Assembly: GCF_002953255.1 (NCBI RefSeq)
Contig: NZ_CP026498.1
Span: 1,406,899-1,470,854, forward strand
Origin: Streptomyces sp. CB01881
GTDB lineage: Bacteria > Actinomycetota > Actinomycetes > Streptomycetales > Streptomycetaceae
Direction of reading: 5' to 3'
Length of the DNA stretch: 63,956 bases
Position numbers and translations under genes: made by a program. Positions 8,522-16,344 of the stretch are shown in pieces; position 1 is the stretch's first letter; the number at the start of each line of letters is the position of its first letter. The notes beneath the pieces were generated by a model. The model worked only from the letters and a program-made list of their open reading frames with translations. It did no database searches and was not told the origin of the DNA.

Positions 8522-10066
8522 ATGGCCCTCATGGAGCAGGGAGCAGGGACGGCGCCCGCCGCCACACCGGCGAAGGGGCCGAGCCCGCCGGTGGAGCAGC
8601 TGCGCCAGTTGGCCGGCGGACGCTGGCGGGCTGGTGGCGGGCGGGAGCTGCTCTCGGTCAATCCGGCACGGCCGAAAGAGGTGGTGGCCACCGGCCGGCT
8701 CGCGCAGGCGCGGGATCTGGACGACGCGGTGGCAGCGGCCCGCGAGGCCTTCCCCGGATGGGCGGCGACGCCGCACCACGGCCAGGCCGGCGTCCTGGCG
8801 CATGCGGCCGCGCTGCTGGACCGACGGGCCGAGTGGTACGGCGAGGAGCTGGCCCGGGAGGAGGGCAAGACCCGGGCGGAGGGGGTCGGGGAGGCCCGCC
8901 GGGCGGCGGAGGTCTTCCGTTACTGCGCGGGTGAGGCGTCACGGCCGTCCGGCGAGGTGTTCGCCTCCCCGCGCCCGGGCGAGCAGATCCAGGTGCTGCA
9001 CCGGCCGGTCGGCGTGGTCGCGGCGGTGACGCCGTTCAACTTCCCGATCGCCATCCCGGCGTGGAAGATCGCGCCGGCGCTGGGCTTCGGCAACACCGTG
9101 GTGTGGAAGCCGTCCGGCCTGGTGCCCCTGCTGGCCCAGCGGCTCGCCGAGACCCTGGTCGAGGCGGGACTGCCGCGCGGCGTGCTGGGACTGCTCCACG
9201 GGGACGGCGAGTTGGGGGAACGGCTGGCGGGCCACCCGGGGGTGGACGCGGTCACCTTCACCGGCCCGACGGCCGTCGGGCGGGCCCTGATCGCCTCGTG
9301 CGGCGCGCTGGCCCGACCGGTGCAGACGGAGCTGGGCGGCAAGAACGCGGCGGCCGTGCTCGCGGACGCCGATCTCGGCCTGGCCGCCGCCGAGGTGGTG
9401 GCCGGGGCGTTCCGTTCGGCGGGGCAGAAGTGCACGGCGACCTCGCGGCTGATCGTTGCGGACGCGGTGGCGGACGAGCTGATCGCCCGCGTGGCGGACC
9501 GGGCGGCGGCACTGCGGGTCGGCGATCCGCTGGAGCCGTCCACCGAAGTGGGCCCGGTCGTCTCGCTCCAGGCGCGCGACGAGCTCCAGCGCACGGTGGA
9601 CGCCGCCGCGGCCCGCCCGGGTGCCGAGGTACTGACGGGCGGCCGCCCGTACGGTGGCCCGCTCGCCTCGGGTGCCTATCTCCCGCCCACGGTAGTCGAG
9701 TTGACCGGGGATGAACCGCTCTGGCACGACGACCCGCTCTGGCGCGAGGAGTTGTTCGGCCCGATCCTGGTCGTCCGCCGCGCGCGGGACGACCGGGAGG
9801 CGCTCCGGCTCGTCAACGACAGCGCGTTCGGCCTGGCCGCCGCCGTCTTCACGGACGACCTGCGCAACGTGGCCGCCGCGATGGACACGTTGGACGTGGG
9901 CGTGCTGCACATCAACTCCGAGACGGCGGGCGCCGATCCGCACGTTCCGTTCGGCGGGGCCGGACGGTCCGGCTACGGGCCGAGGGAACAGGGGAGCGCC
10001 GCCCGGGAGTTCTTCACCGCCACCCGGACGGTGTACGTGCGCGCCTCCGCCGGGGGTGCCCGGTGA
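8522..10066 (+). CDS. NAD(P)-dependent aldehyde dehydrogenase (semialdehyde type)
   Basis: The protein has 514 residues; ATG 8522 is chosen for its AGGGAGAG ribosome site. The ALDH fold is clear: VTPFNFPIAIPAWKIAPAL, the general base Glu270 in QTELGGKN, and the nucleophile Cys304 in GQKCTATSR. The GQKCTATS form resembles alpha-ketoglutarate semialdehyde and related semialdehyde dehydrogenases. It oxidises an aldehyde to the acid in the cytoplasm. Its stop overlaps the GTG of the CoA-transferase gene, and a glutaryl-CoA-dehydrogenase-like gene follows. A glutarate semialdehyde (lysine / 5-aminovalerate route) is therefore a reasonable substrate, but 2-oxoglutarate or succinate semialdehyde cannot be excluded from sequence. 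Confidence 0.88.
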   Translation: MALMEQGAGTAPAATPAKGPSPPVEQLRQLAGGRWRAGGGRELLSVNPARPKEVVATGRLAQARDLDDAVAAAREAFPGWAATPHHGQAGVLAHAAALLDRRAEWYGEELAREEGKTRAEGVGEARRAAEVFRYCAGEASRPSGEVFASPRPGEQIQVLHRPVGVVAAVTPFNFPIAIPAWKIAPALGFGNTVVWKPSGLVPLLAQRLAETLVEAGLPRGVLGLLHGDGELGERLAGHPGVDAVTFTGPTAVGRALIASCGALARPVQTELGGKNAAAVLADADLGLAAAEVVAGAFRSAGQKCTATSRLIVADAVADELIARVADRAAALRVGDPLEPSTEVGPVVSLQARDELQRTVDAAAARPGAEVLTGGRPYGGPLASGAYLPPTVVELTGDEPLWHDDPLWREELFGPILVVRRARDDREALRLVNDSAFGLAAAVFTDDLRNVAAAMDTLDVGVLHINSETAGADPHVPFGGAGRSGYGPREQGSAAREFFTATRTVYVRASAGGAR

Positions 10067-11325
10067 ATCCGCAGCACCCCACAGCACCGGAAACCCCGGC
10101 CGCGCCGGAAACCCCGGCCGCACCGACGACCCCGGCCGCACCGGCAGCCCCGGCGGCCCTCCCCCTCGCCGGCGTCCTGGTGGCCGACTTCGGCCGCGTC
10201 CTCGCCGCCCCGTACGCCACGATGCTCCTTGCCGACCTGGGTGCGGACGTGGTCAAGGTCGAGCAGCCGGGCACCGGGGACGACACCCGCGCCTGGGGCC
10301 CGCCCCACGCACAGGGCGAGGCCACCTACTTCCTCTCCGTCAACCGCAACAAACGCTCGATCGCCCTCGACCTGCGCGACCCCGCCGACCACGCCCGGGC
10401 GGTCGAACTGGTCCGCCGGGCCGATGTGTTGGTGGAGAACTTCCGGCCCGGCACGATGGCGAAGCACGGCCTCGGACACCAGGAGGCCCGTGCCCTCAAC
10501 CCCCGGCTGGTCTACTGCTCGGTGACCGGCTTCGGGCCCGGCGCGGGTGCCGCACTGCCGGGGTACGACCTGCTGGTGCAGGCCGTCGGCGGGCTGATGA
10601 GCGTGACCGGCCCGGCGCCGGGAGAGCCGGTGAAGACCGGGGTGGCCCTGGTGGACGTCCTGACCGGACTGCACGCCGCCGTCGGGGTGCTGGCCGCGCT
10701 GCGCGAGCGGGACGCCACCGGCGAAGGCCAGCTGGTGGAGGTCAACCTGCTCTCCACGCTGCTCTCCAGCCTGGTCAACCAGTCCGCCGGGTACACCCTG
10801 GCCGGCGTGGTGCCGGGCATCCTCGGCAACCGCCATCCGTCGATCGCGCCGTACGAGGTGTTCACCGCCGCGGACCGGCCGTTGGTGATCGCCGTCGGCA
10901 ACGACCGCCAGTTCGCCTCGCTCTGCCGGGGGTTGGAGGCACCGGAGCTCGCCACCGACGCCCGGTTCGCCACCAACCCCGACCGTGTCGCGCACATCGA
11001 CGCGCTGGCCGCCGAACTCACCGACCGTCTCCGGCACCGGACCGCCGCCGAGTGGTTCGCCCTCCTCACGCCGCTCGGCGTGCCGTGCGGACCGGTCAAC
11101 GACCTGGCCGGAGCCTTCCAACTCGCCGACACCCTGGGCCTGGAGCCGCGTGCCTCCCTGCCCGGCCCGGACGGCGAACCGCTCGACCTGGTCGCCAACC
11201 CGATCGGCCTCTCCCGCACGCCCCCGCGCTACGAGCGCCGCCCGCCCGGACTCGGCGAGCACACCGCCGAGCTCAGCGCCTGGCTGGACGACCGGCTCCC
11301 CCACCGAAACGAGGAATCCCGATGA
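10063..11325 (+). CDS. CaiB/BaiF family class III CoA-transferase
   Basis: The protein has 420 residues from a GTG that overlaps the previous stop (GTGA). After a ~30-residue Pro/Ala/Thr repeat leader, the family N-terminus appears (GVLVADFGRVLAAPYATMLL, then GADVVKVEQPGTGDDTR). FLSVNRNKRSIALDL and the catalytic-Asp region PGYDLLVQAVGGLMSVTG follow. These enzymes move CoA between carboxylates through a covalent aspartyl intermediate. Next to a glutaryl-CoA-dehydrogenase-like gene, a succinyl-CoA:glutarate CoA-transferase role is the best inference. The stop overlaps the next ATG (ATGA), so the three genes are translationally coupled. The repeat leader may be unstructured or the true start may lie further in. 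Confidence 0.85.
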   Translation: MNPQHPTAPETPAAPETPAAPTTPAAPAAPAALPLAGVLVADFGRVLAAPYATMLLADLGADVVKVEQPGTGDDTRAWGPPHAQGEATYFLSVNRNKRSIALDLRDPADHARAVELVRRADVLVENFRPGTMAKHGLGHQEARALNPRLVYCSVTGFGPGAGAALPGYDLLVQAVGGLMSVTGPAPGEPVKTGVALVDVLTGLHAAVGVLAALRERDATGEGQLVEVNLLSTLLSSLVNQSAGYTLAGVVPGILGNRHPSIAPYEVFTAADRPLVIAVGNDRQFASLCRGLEAPELATDARFATNPDRVAHIDALAAELTDRLRHRTAAEWFALLTPLGVPCGPVNDLAGAFQLADTLGLEPRASLPGPDGEPLDLVANPIGLSRTPPRYERRPPGLGEHTAELSAWLDDRLPHRNEESR

Positions 11326-12494
11326 CCAAGCCCCTTGTCGACCCGCTCGACCTGATCGACTTCTCCTCCCTCCTCACCGACGAGGAGCGCGAGATCCAGG
11401 CCACCGTCGCCCGGTTCCTCGCCGACCGGGTCCGCCCCCACCTCGGCGAGTGGTTCGAGAACGCCCACTTCGCCCGCGAACTCGCCCCCGAACTGGGCGC
11501 CTTGGGCCTGCTCGGGATGCACCTGGACGGCTACGGCTGCGCCGGCACCAACGCCGTCTCGTACGGGCTGGCCTGCCTGGAACTGGAGGCCGCCGACTCC
11601 GGCTTCCGCAGCTTCGTCTCGGTGCAGGGCTCGCTGTCGATGTACTCCATCCGGAAGTGGGGCTCGGAGGAGCAGAAGCAGCAGTGGCTGCCGCAACTGG
11701 CGGCCGGCACCGCGATCGGCTGCTTCGGCCTCACCGAACCGGACTTCGGCAGCAACCCGGCCGGGATGCGCACCCGCGCGGTGCGCGACGGCGGCGACTG
11801 GGTGCTCAACGGCTCCAAGATGTGGATCACCAACGGCGGCATCGCCGACGTCGCCACCGTCTGGGCCGCCACCGAGGACGGCGTGCGCGGCTTCCTCGTC
11901 CCGCGCGGCACCCCCGGTTTCACCACGCACGACATCAAGCAGAAGATGTCCCTGCGCGCCTCCGTCACGTCCGAACTCCATCTGGACGACGTCCGGTTGC
12001 CGGCCGACGCCCGGCTGCCGGAGGCCGAGGGGCTGCGCGGTCCGCTCTCCTGCCTGAACGAGGCCCGGTTCGGCATCCTGTTCGGCTCGGTCGGCGCCGC
12101 CCGGGACTCGCTCCAGGCCGCCCTCGGGTACGCCGACTCACGGATCCAGTTCGACCGGCCGATCAGCGGGTTCCAGCTCACCCAGAAGAAGTTGGCCAAC
12201 ATGGCGGTCGCGCTGGGGAACTCCGCTCTGCTCGCCGTCCACCTCGGCCGGCTGAAGGACGGGGGCCGGATCCGGCCCGAGCAGATCAGCGTCGGCAAGC
12301 TCAACAACGTGCGCGAGGCACTGTCCATCGCCCGCGAGTGCCGGACGATCCTCGGCGCCAACGGGATCTCGCTGGAGTACTCGCCGCTCCGGCACGCCAA
12401 CAACCTGGAGTCGGTGCTCACCTACGAGGGCACCAGCGAGATTCACACCCTGGTCATCGGCCAGGCGCTCACCGGGCAGGCCGCGTACAAGTAG
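11322..12494 (+). CDS. Acyl-CoA dehydrogenase, glutaryl-CoA dehydrogenase type
   Basis: The protein has 390 residues starting in an ATGA overlap. ACAD signatures are intact: GCFGLTEPDFGSNPAGM, VLNGSKMWITNGG (flavin and substrate contacts), IQFDRPISGFQLTQKKLANM and the C-terminal LESVLTYEGTSEIHTLVIG. The catalytic Glu is at ~369 in YEGTSE. The text RTILGANGISLEY and GFQLTQKKLANMA is characteristic of glutaryl-CoA dehydrogenases, which oxidatively decarboxylate glutaryl-CoA to crotonyl-CoA using FAD. With the CoA-transferase and aldehyde dehydrogenase upstream it forms a short glutarate-degradation operon. A perfect 15-bp hairpin terminates it. Confidence 0.88.
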   Translation: MTKPLVDPLDLIDFSSLLTDEEREIQATVARFLADRVRPHLGEWFENAHFARELAPELGALGLLGMHLDGYGCAGTNAVSYGLACLELEAADSGFRSFVSVQGSLSMYSIRKWGSEEQKQQWLPQLAAGTAIGCFGLTEPDFGSNPAGMRTRAVRDGGDWVLNGSKMWITNGGIADVATVWAATEDGVRGFLVPRGTPGFTTHDIKQKMSLRASVTSELHLDDVRLPADARLPEAEGLRGPLSCLNEARFGILFGSVGAARDSLQAALGYADSRIQFDRPISGFQLTQKKLANMAVALGNSALLAVHLGRLKDGGRIRPEQISVGKLNNVREALSIARECRTILGANGISLEYSPLRHANNLESVLTYEGTSEIHTLVIGQALTGQAAYK

Positions 12495-12503
12495 CCACGC
12501 TGC

Positions 12504-12540
12504 GGGCCGCGCCCGGCCTGTCCGGGGCCGGGCGCGGCCC
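12504..12540. terminator. Perfect 15-bp hairpin after the dehydrogenase operon
   Basis: Arms 12504-12518 and 12526-12540 (GGGCCGCGCCCGGCC and its exact complement) enclose 7 bases, 9 bases past the stop. It separates convergent genes and can act both ways. Confidence 0.8.
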
Positions 12541-12601
12541 GTCGGTCCCCACCCGGCGCCGATGCCCTTGGCGCCGGGTGAAGTTCTCGCCGGGAGGGCG
12601 G

Positions 12602-13663
12602 TCAGACCGCGACCGCCTCCTCCATCTCCTCCTCCTCCGCCTCGGCCTCGGCCTCCCGCCGCAGCGCCGTCCGCCCGCGGTTCTCATGGAGGGCCGCGGC
12701 GGCCATCACCGCGCCGCCGAGCAGCAGCCAGAGCACCAACGTCAGCACGTGCCCGCCGAGGCCGGCACCGCCGTCGAAGTAGAGGACGCTGCGCGCGCCC
12801 TCCATGAATCCGGCGCCGGTCCAGAAGGAGTGCAGGCCGCCGAAGAACCCGTTCTGCAGGTCGGGCCGGTAGATGCCGCCGGAGGTGGTGAAGTTCAGCA
12901 TCACGAACAGCACCATCATCGCCAGCGTGGTCCACCGCTTGAGGAAGGTGTGCAGGCCGATGCCGACCGCGATGACGCCCGCCGAGTAGAGCCAGCCGAG
13001 GGCCCAGACGGCGGCCTGGTCGTGGTCGACGACGTGGAAGACCGGCCCGGCGGTGACGATCCCGATCACGCTCACCACGAGCGAGACCGCCACACCGACC
13101 AGCGCCCGGATCCGCATGCCCAGCGCCGCACCGGCCGCGCCGATCACCGCGACGCTCGCGTAGGAGCCGATGCTGAGGGCGACCAGCAGGAAGAACAGGC
13201 CCTGCCCGGTCGGGTCGCCCTTGCTCGGGGTGGTGAGGTCGGTGACGTGCAGCGGCACGCCCTGCTTGTCGGTGACGTTCTGGAACACCGCCTCCGCCGC
13301 CATCGCGGAGGTGTCGGAGCCGCCCTTGGCCACGATCAGCTCGGGGCTCCTGGCGTCCGGCAGGAACGCGCCGACCAGTTCGCGGTCGCGCAGCTGCTGC
13401 TCGGCGGCGTCCCGACTGGGCAGCGTGCTGACGTCGAGCGCCGGGCCCGCCTTGGCCCGGACGGCGTCCGCGAGGCCCTGCGCCTGCGGGATGGTGCCGA
13501 CGACGGCGACCTTCAGGTGGTTGGGCTCGGGCTGGTGGAAGGCGCCCTGGTAGGCGAGGGCCATCCCGAGGCACATCAGCAGCGGGGTGATCAGGTGGAT
13601 GGCGAGGTGCTTGAGCGAGTGCCCCAGGGCGGGCGCTGCGGCGGTGGTCCGGGGTGTGCTCAT
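12602..13663 (-). CDS. Membrane protein with YhgE/Pip- or ABC-2-permease-like layout
   Basis: The protein has 353 residues from ATG 13663. One N-terminal membrane segment (~20-40) is followed by an extracytoplasmic domain of ~110 residues that begins KVAVVGTIPQAQGLA. Then come five or six close-packed hydrophobic segments and an acidic cytoplasmic tail ending in Glu-rich text. The layout (TM, outer domain, TM block) matches YhgE/Pip, DUF3533 and ABC-2-type permease relatives, which move lipids or drugs or act in secretion. No ATPase gene is adjacent. The promoter side has an AT-rich near-palindrome (TGCAACTATCTAGATGCA, 13710-13727) and a 10-bp tandem repeat. Confidence 0.65.
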   Translation of the reverse strand: MSTPRTTAAAPALGHSLKHLAIHLITPLLMCLGMALAYQGAFHQPEPNHLKVAVVGTIPQAQGLADAVRAKAGPALDVSTLPSRDAAEQQLRDRELVGAFLPDARSPELIVAKGGSDTSAMAAEAVFQNVTDKQGVPLHVTDLTTPSKGDPTGQGLFFLLVALSIGSYASVAVIGAAGAALGMRIRALVGVAVSLVVSVIGIVTAGPVFHVVDHDQAAVWALGWLYSAGVIAVGIGLHTFLKRWTTLAMMVLFVMLNFTTSGGIYRPDLQNGFFGGLHSFWTGAGFMEGARSVLYFDGGAGLGGHVLTLVLWLLLGGAVMAAAALHENRGRTALRREAEAEAEEEEMEEAVAV

Positions 13664-13754
13664 GGCGTTGGTTCCGTCCTCCGGTACTGGATCTCCACAA
13701 GGGTGGTAAATGCAACTATCTAGATGCAGTGTACAACCAGTTCGGACGTGGAGA

Positions 13755-13794
13755 GAACCACGGGGAACCACGGGGAACCACGGGGAACCACGGG
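13755..13794. repeat. Four perfect 10-bp tandem repeats
   Basis: GAACCACGGG is repeated four times without error in the promoter-proximal gap upstream of the leftward membrane protein gene. There are no spacers, so this is not CRISPR-like. It may vary in copy number. Confidence 0.85.
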
Positions 13795-13959
13795 AGGCCG
13801 CACCCGCCGCACCCGCCGCATCGCCGTCGGCCCAGGGCGGCACCGGGACGCCGTCAGCCCGGGACAGGAGCCCGCCGGGACATCGTCAGCCCACGACGGG
13901 CCCCAGGACGCCGTCACCCGAGGACGGCCTCACCCCAGGGCGGGACCCCCAGGACGGCG

Positions 13960-15588
13960 TCACCCCAGCTCGAACACCCCGTACGAGAAGCCCTCCGCCC
14001 GCAGCTCCCCGTCCACCACCCGCACCCCGTGCACCTCCAGCGGCCGCGCGACGACCGGCCCGGGCCCGGCCCCCGCCGCACCCGGCCCGAGCAGCGCCGC
14101 GGCCGGCCCGAGCGGTACCGTGCCCGGCTCCCGCCGCGGGTTGACGGCGACCAGGTACCGGCCCGCCCGGGTGTACACCAGCGGATACCCGGCGTGCCGG
14201 ACGTCCACCGCCCCCTCGGCCCCCAGCCCCGGGTGGGCCCGGCGCAGCGCGATGAGCCGGCGGACGGTGTGCAGCAGTGAGGTCGGGTCGGCCCGCTGGG
14301 TGGCGACGTCGGGGCGGTGCGGGTCGGGGTCGACGGGCAGGTACAGCCGCTGGGCCGGGGCGCTGGAGAAACCGGCGTTCGGCCCGGGCGCCCACTGCAT
14401 CGGGGTGCGCGAGCCGGCCCGGTTGTACTGCGGGCCGAGCACGCTGCCCTCGACGTCGGGCAGGCCCGGCACGTACCGCATGCCGATCTCGTCGCCGTAG
14501 TAGACGGCCGGCAGGGTGGGCCAGGTGAGCAGGAGGGCGAATGCGGGGGCGAGCTGCTCGGCGGTGCGCGGGCCGGTGGCCAGCCGGGAGAAGTCGTGGT
14601 TGGCGGTGGGGAGGGCGATGTACCCGGCGCCCTCGGTGAGTTCGGCGGCGGAGCGCCAGGCGTCCAGGAAGACCTGCGGGGTGCCGCGGCCCTCGGCCTC
14701 GAAGTAGCAGGGACCCTGCTTCCAGTACTCCTCCACCGTGCCGGCGTTGTTGTTCCAGAGCGAGCGCAGCGGCAGGCCGTGGTCGGCGCCGCCGAACTGG
14801 AGGAAGAAGTCGGCGTGGAAGCCGGCCGCGACGGCGGTCGCCGGGTCGCCCCACTCGGCGAACAGGGCGGCCTGCGGGTGGGCGCGGTCGAGCCAGTCGC
14901 GCAGCCCGGTCCAGAGCTTGGCCGTCTCGGTGAACCCCGGGTCGTCCTTGACCAGCGAGGAGGCCATGTCGACGCGGAAGCCGGCCACGCCGAGGCCGAG
15001 CCAGTGCGCCATGATCTCGCGCAGTGCGGCGCGGTTGGCGCGCGGGCCTTCGGCGTCGACCGGCTGGCGCCAGGGCTGGTCGGAACGCGTGCGCGCGTAG
15101 CCGAAGTTGAGCGCCGGCTGGCAGTCGAAGAAGTTCGGCCGGTACCAGCCGGGCCGGCTTCCGGGCGAGGCGACGAAGCCGTCGGCCGGGTGGTCGGACC
15201 AGATGTAGCGGTGGTCGGACGGGTCCTCGGCGGCGGCCACGAACCACGGGTGGCGGTCGGAGGTGTGGCCGGCGACCAGGTCGAGGAGGATCCGGATGCC
15301 CCGGTGGCCCGCCGCCTCGACGAGCGCCGCGAAACCCTCGGTGGCGCCGTAGCGCGGGGCGGGTGCGAGGTAGTCGCTGATGTCGTAGCCGGCGTCGCGG
15401 AACGGCGAGGCGAAACAGGGGTTGAGCCAGACCGTGTCGACGCCGAGCCAGGCGAGGTGGTCGAGGTGCTCGGCGATGCCCGCGAAGTCCCCGACGCCGT
15501 CGCCGTCGGAGTCGGCGAACGTCTGCGGGTAGATCTGGTAGAGGACTGCGTCGGCGAGCCAGTCGGGGCCGGGGCGGGTCGAGGTCAT
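13960..15588 (-). CDS. GH13 alpha-glucosidase / alpha-amylase family enzyme
   Basis: The protein has 542 residues from ATG 15588 with AGGAGG 8 bases upstream. The GH13 regions are visible in order: DTVWLNPCFASPFRDAGYD, LLDLVAGHTSD, the nucleophile Asp (~205) in GFRVDMAS, the acid/base Glu (~242) in FAEWGDP, and the third carboxylate Asp (~332) in TANHDFSR. No signal peptide is present, so it acts on imported or internal alpha-glucosides. Residue order and length suit exo-acting glucosidases of the oligo-1,6-glucosidase/sucrose-hydrolase branch. It starts ~108 bases after the KDPG aldolase stop, so it may be cotranscribed with the sugar-acid genes. Confidence 0.87.
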   Translation of the reverse strand: MTSTRPGPDWLADAVLYQIYPQTFADSDGDGVGDFAGIAEHLDHLAWLGVDTVWLNPCFASPFRDAGYDISDYLAPAPRYGATEGFAALVEAAGHRGIRILLDLVAGHTSDRHPWFVAAAEDPSDHRYIWSDHPADGFVASPGSRPGWYRPNFFDCQPALNFGYARTRSDQPWRQPVDAEGPRANRAALREIMAHWLGLGVAGFRVDMASSLVKDDPGFTETAKLWTGLRDWLDRAHPQAALFAEWGDPATAVAAGFHADFFLQFGGADHGLPLRSLWNNNAGTVEEYWKQGPCYFEAEGRGTPQVFLDAWRSAAELTEGAGYIALPTANHDFSRLATGPRTAEQLAPAFALLLTWPTLPAVYYGDEIGMRYVPGLPDVEGSVLGPQYNRAGSRTPMQWAPGPNAGFSSAPAQRLYLPVDPDPHRPDVATQRADPTSLLHTVRRLIALRRAHPGLGAEGAVDVRHAGYPLVYTRAGRYLVAVNPRREPGTVPLGPAAALLGPGAAGAGPGPVVARPLEVHGVRVVDGELRAEGFSYGVFELG

Positions 15589-15696
15589 GGGATGGATCCT
15601 CCTGCCGGGGGCCGGGGGCCGGGCCCCCGATTCTCGTCCAATCCCGGCCGTCCCGACAGCCCACGTACCCGCTCGGGCCCGACCCGCCGGCCACCG

Positions 15697-16344
15697 TCAC
15701 CCCCGCGCCCCGCACGCCTCGGTGAACGCCTTCGCCCGGCGGGTGATCTCGGCCCAGTCGCCGGCCGCCACGACGTCCGGCGCCACCACGTCCGTCCCGG
15801 CGCACACCGCGGCCGCGCCCTGCGCCAGGAACTCCCCGGCGTTGCCCGCGTTGACGCCACCGGAGGCGACCAGCGGGACGTCGGGGTACGGGCCGCGGAG
15901 GTCCTTGAAGTAGCCGGGGCCGAACGCCCGGGCCGGGAAGATCTTGACGGCGGCGGCGCCGAGTTCGGTGGCCTGGAGCACCTCGGTCGGCGTGAGCGCG
16001 CCGAGCACCACGGGCATCCTGGCGGCGTGCGCGCGCTCCGCCACCTCGGGCCGGAGCCCGGGGGTGACCAGGAAGGAGGCGCCGACGGCGAGCGCCCGCT
16101 CGGCCTGCTCCGCGGTCAGCACGGTACCGACCCCGACCCGCCAGCCTTCCCGCGCGGCACGCTGCAGATGGTCCGTCACATCCGGCGTGGTGTAGGTGAA
16201 TTCGGTCAGGTTGATGCCACCCTCGGCGAGCGCGGCACAGAGCGCGACCGCATCCGGTATGCGGGGGGCGCGGACCACCGCGATGACGGGCGAGGCGGCC
16301 AGCACGGCGCGCATGCGGGCAAGGACGGAAGGCGTGGGGTTCAT
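15697..16344 (-). CDS. eda: KDPG / 4-hydroxy-2-oxoglutarate aldolase
   Basis: The protein has 215 residues with a class I aldolase TIM barrel. The Schiff-base Lys (~133) lies in AAVKIFPARAFG, a catalytic Glu sits in the NLTEFTYTT segment, and phosphate binding is at VASGGVNAGN. It splits 2-keto-3-deoxy-6-phosphogluconate into pyruvate and glyceraldehyde-3-phosphate. Its ATG overlaps the stop of the D-aminoacylase gene (ATGA), placing it last in a leftward operon with the PLP deaminase. The KDG kinase that would make its substrate starts just across the divergent promoter. The residue pattern does not decide between KDPG and hydroxy-oxoglutarate as main substrate; the context favours KDPG. Confidence 0.9.
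   Translation of the reverse strand: MNPTPSVLARMRAVLAASPVIAVVRAPRIPDAVALCAALAEGGINLTEFTYTTPDVTDHLQRAAREGWRVGVGTVLTAEQAERALAVGASFLVTPGLRPEVAERAHAARMPVVLGALTPTEVLQATELGAAAVKIFPARAFGPGYFKDLRGPYPDVPLVASGGVNAGNAGEFLAQGAAAVCAGTDVVAPDVVAAGDWAEITRRAKAFTEACGARG

Noticed and set aside
9711..12494. 927-residue + strand frame spanning the CoA-transferase
   Set aside because: The last 390 residues are the true acyl-CoA dehydrogenase; the rest is an out-of-frame Arg/Pro-rich shadow.
13755..13794. Possible CRISPR-like repeats
   Set aside because: Units are 10 bp, directly adjacent, with no spacers and no cas genes.
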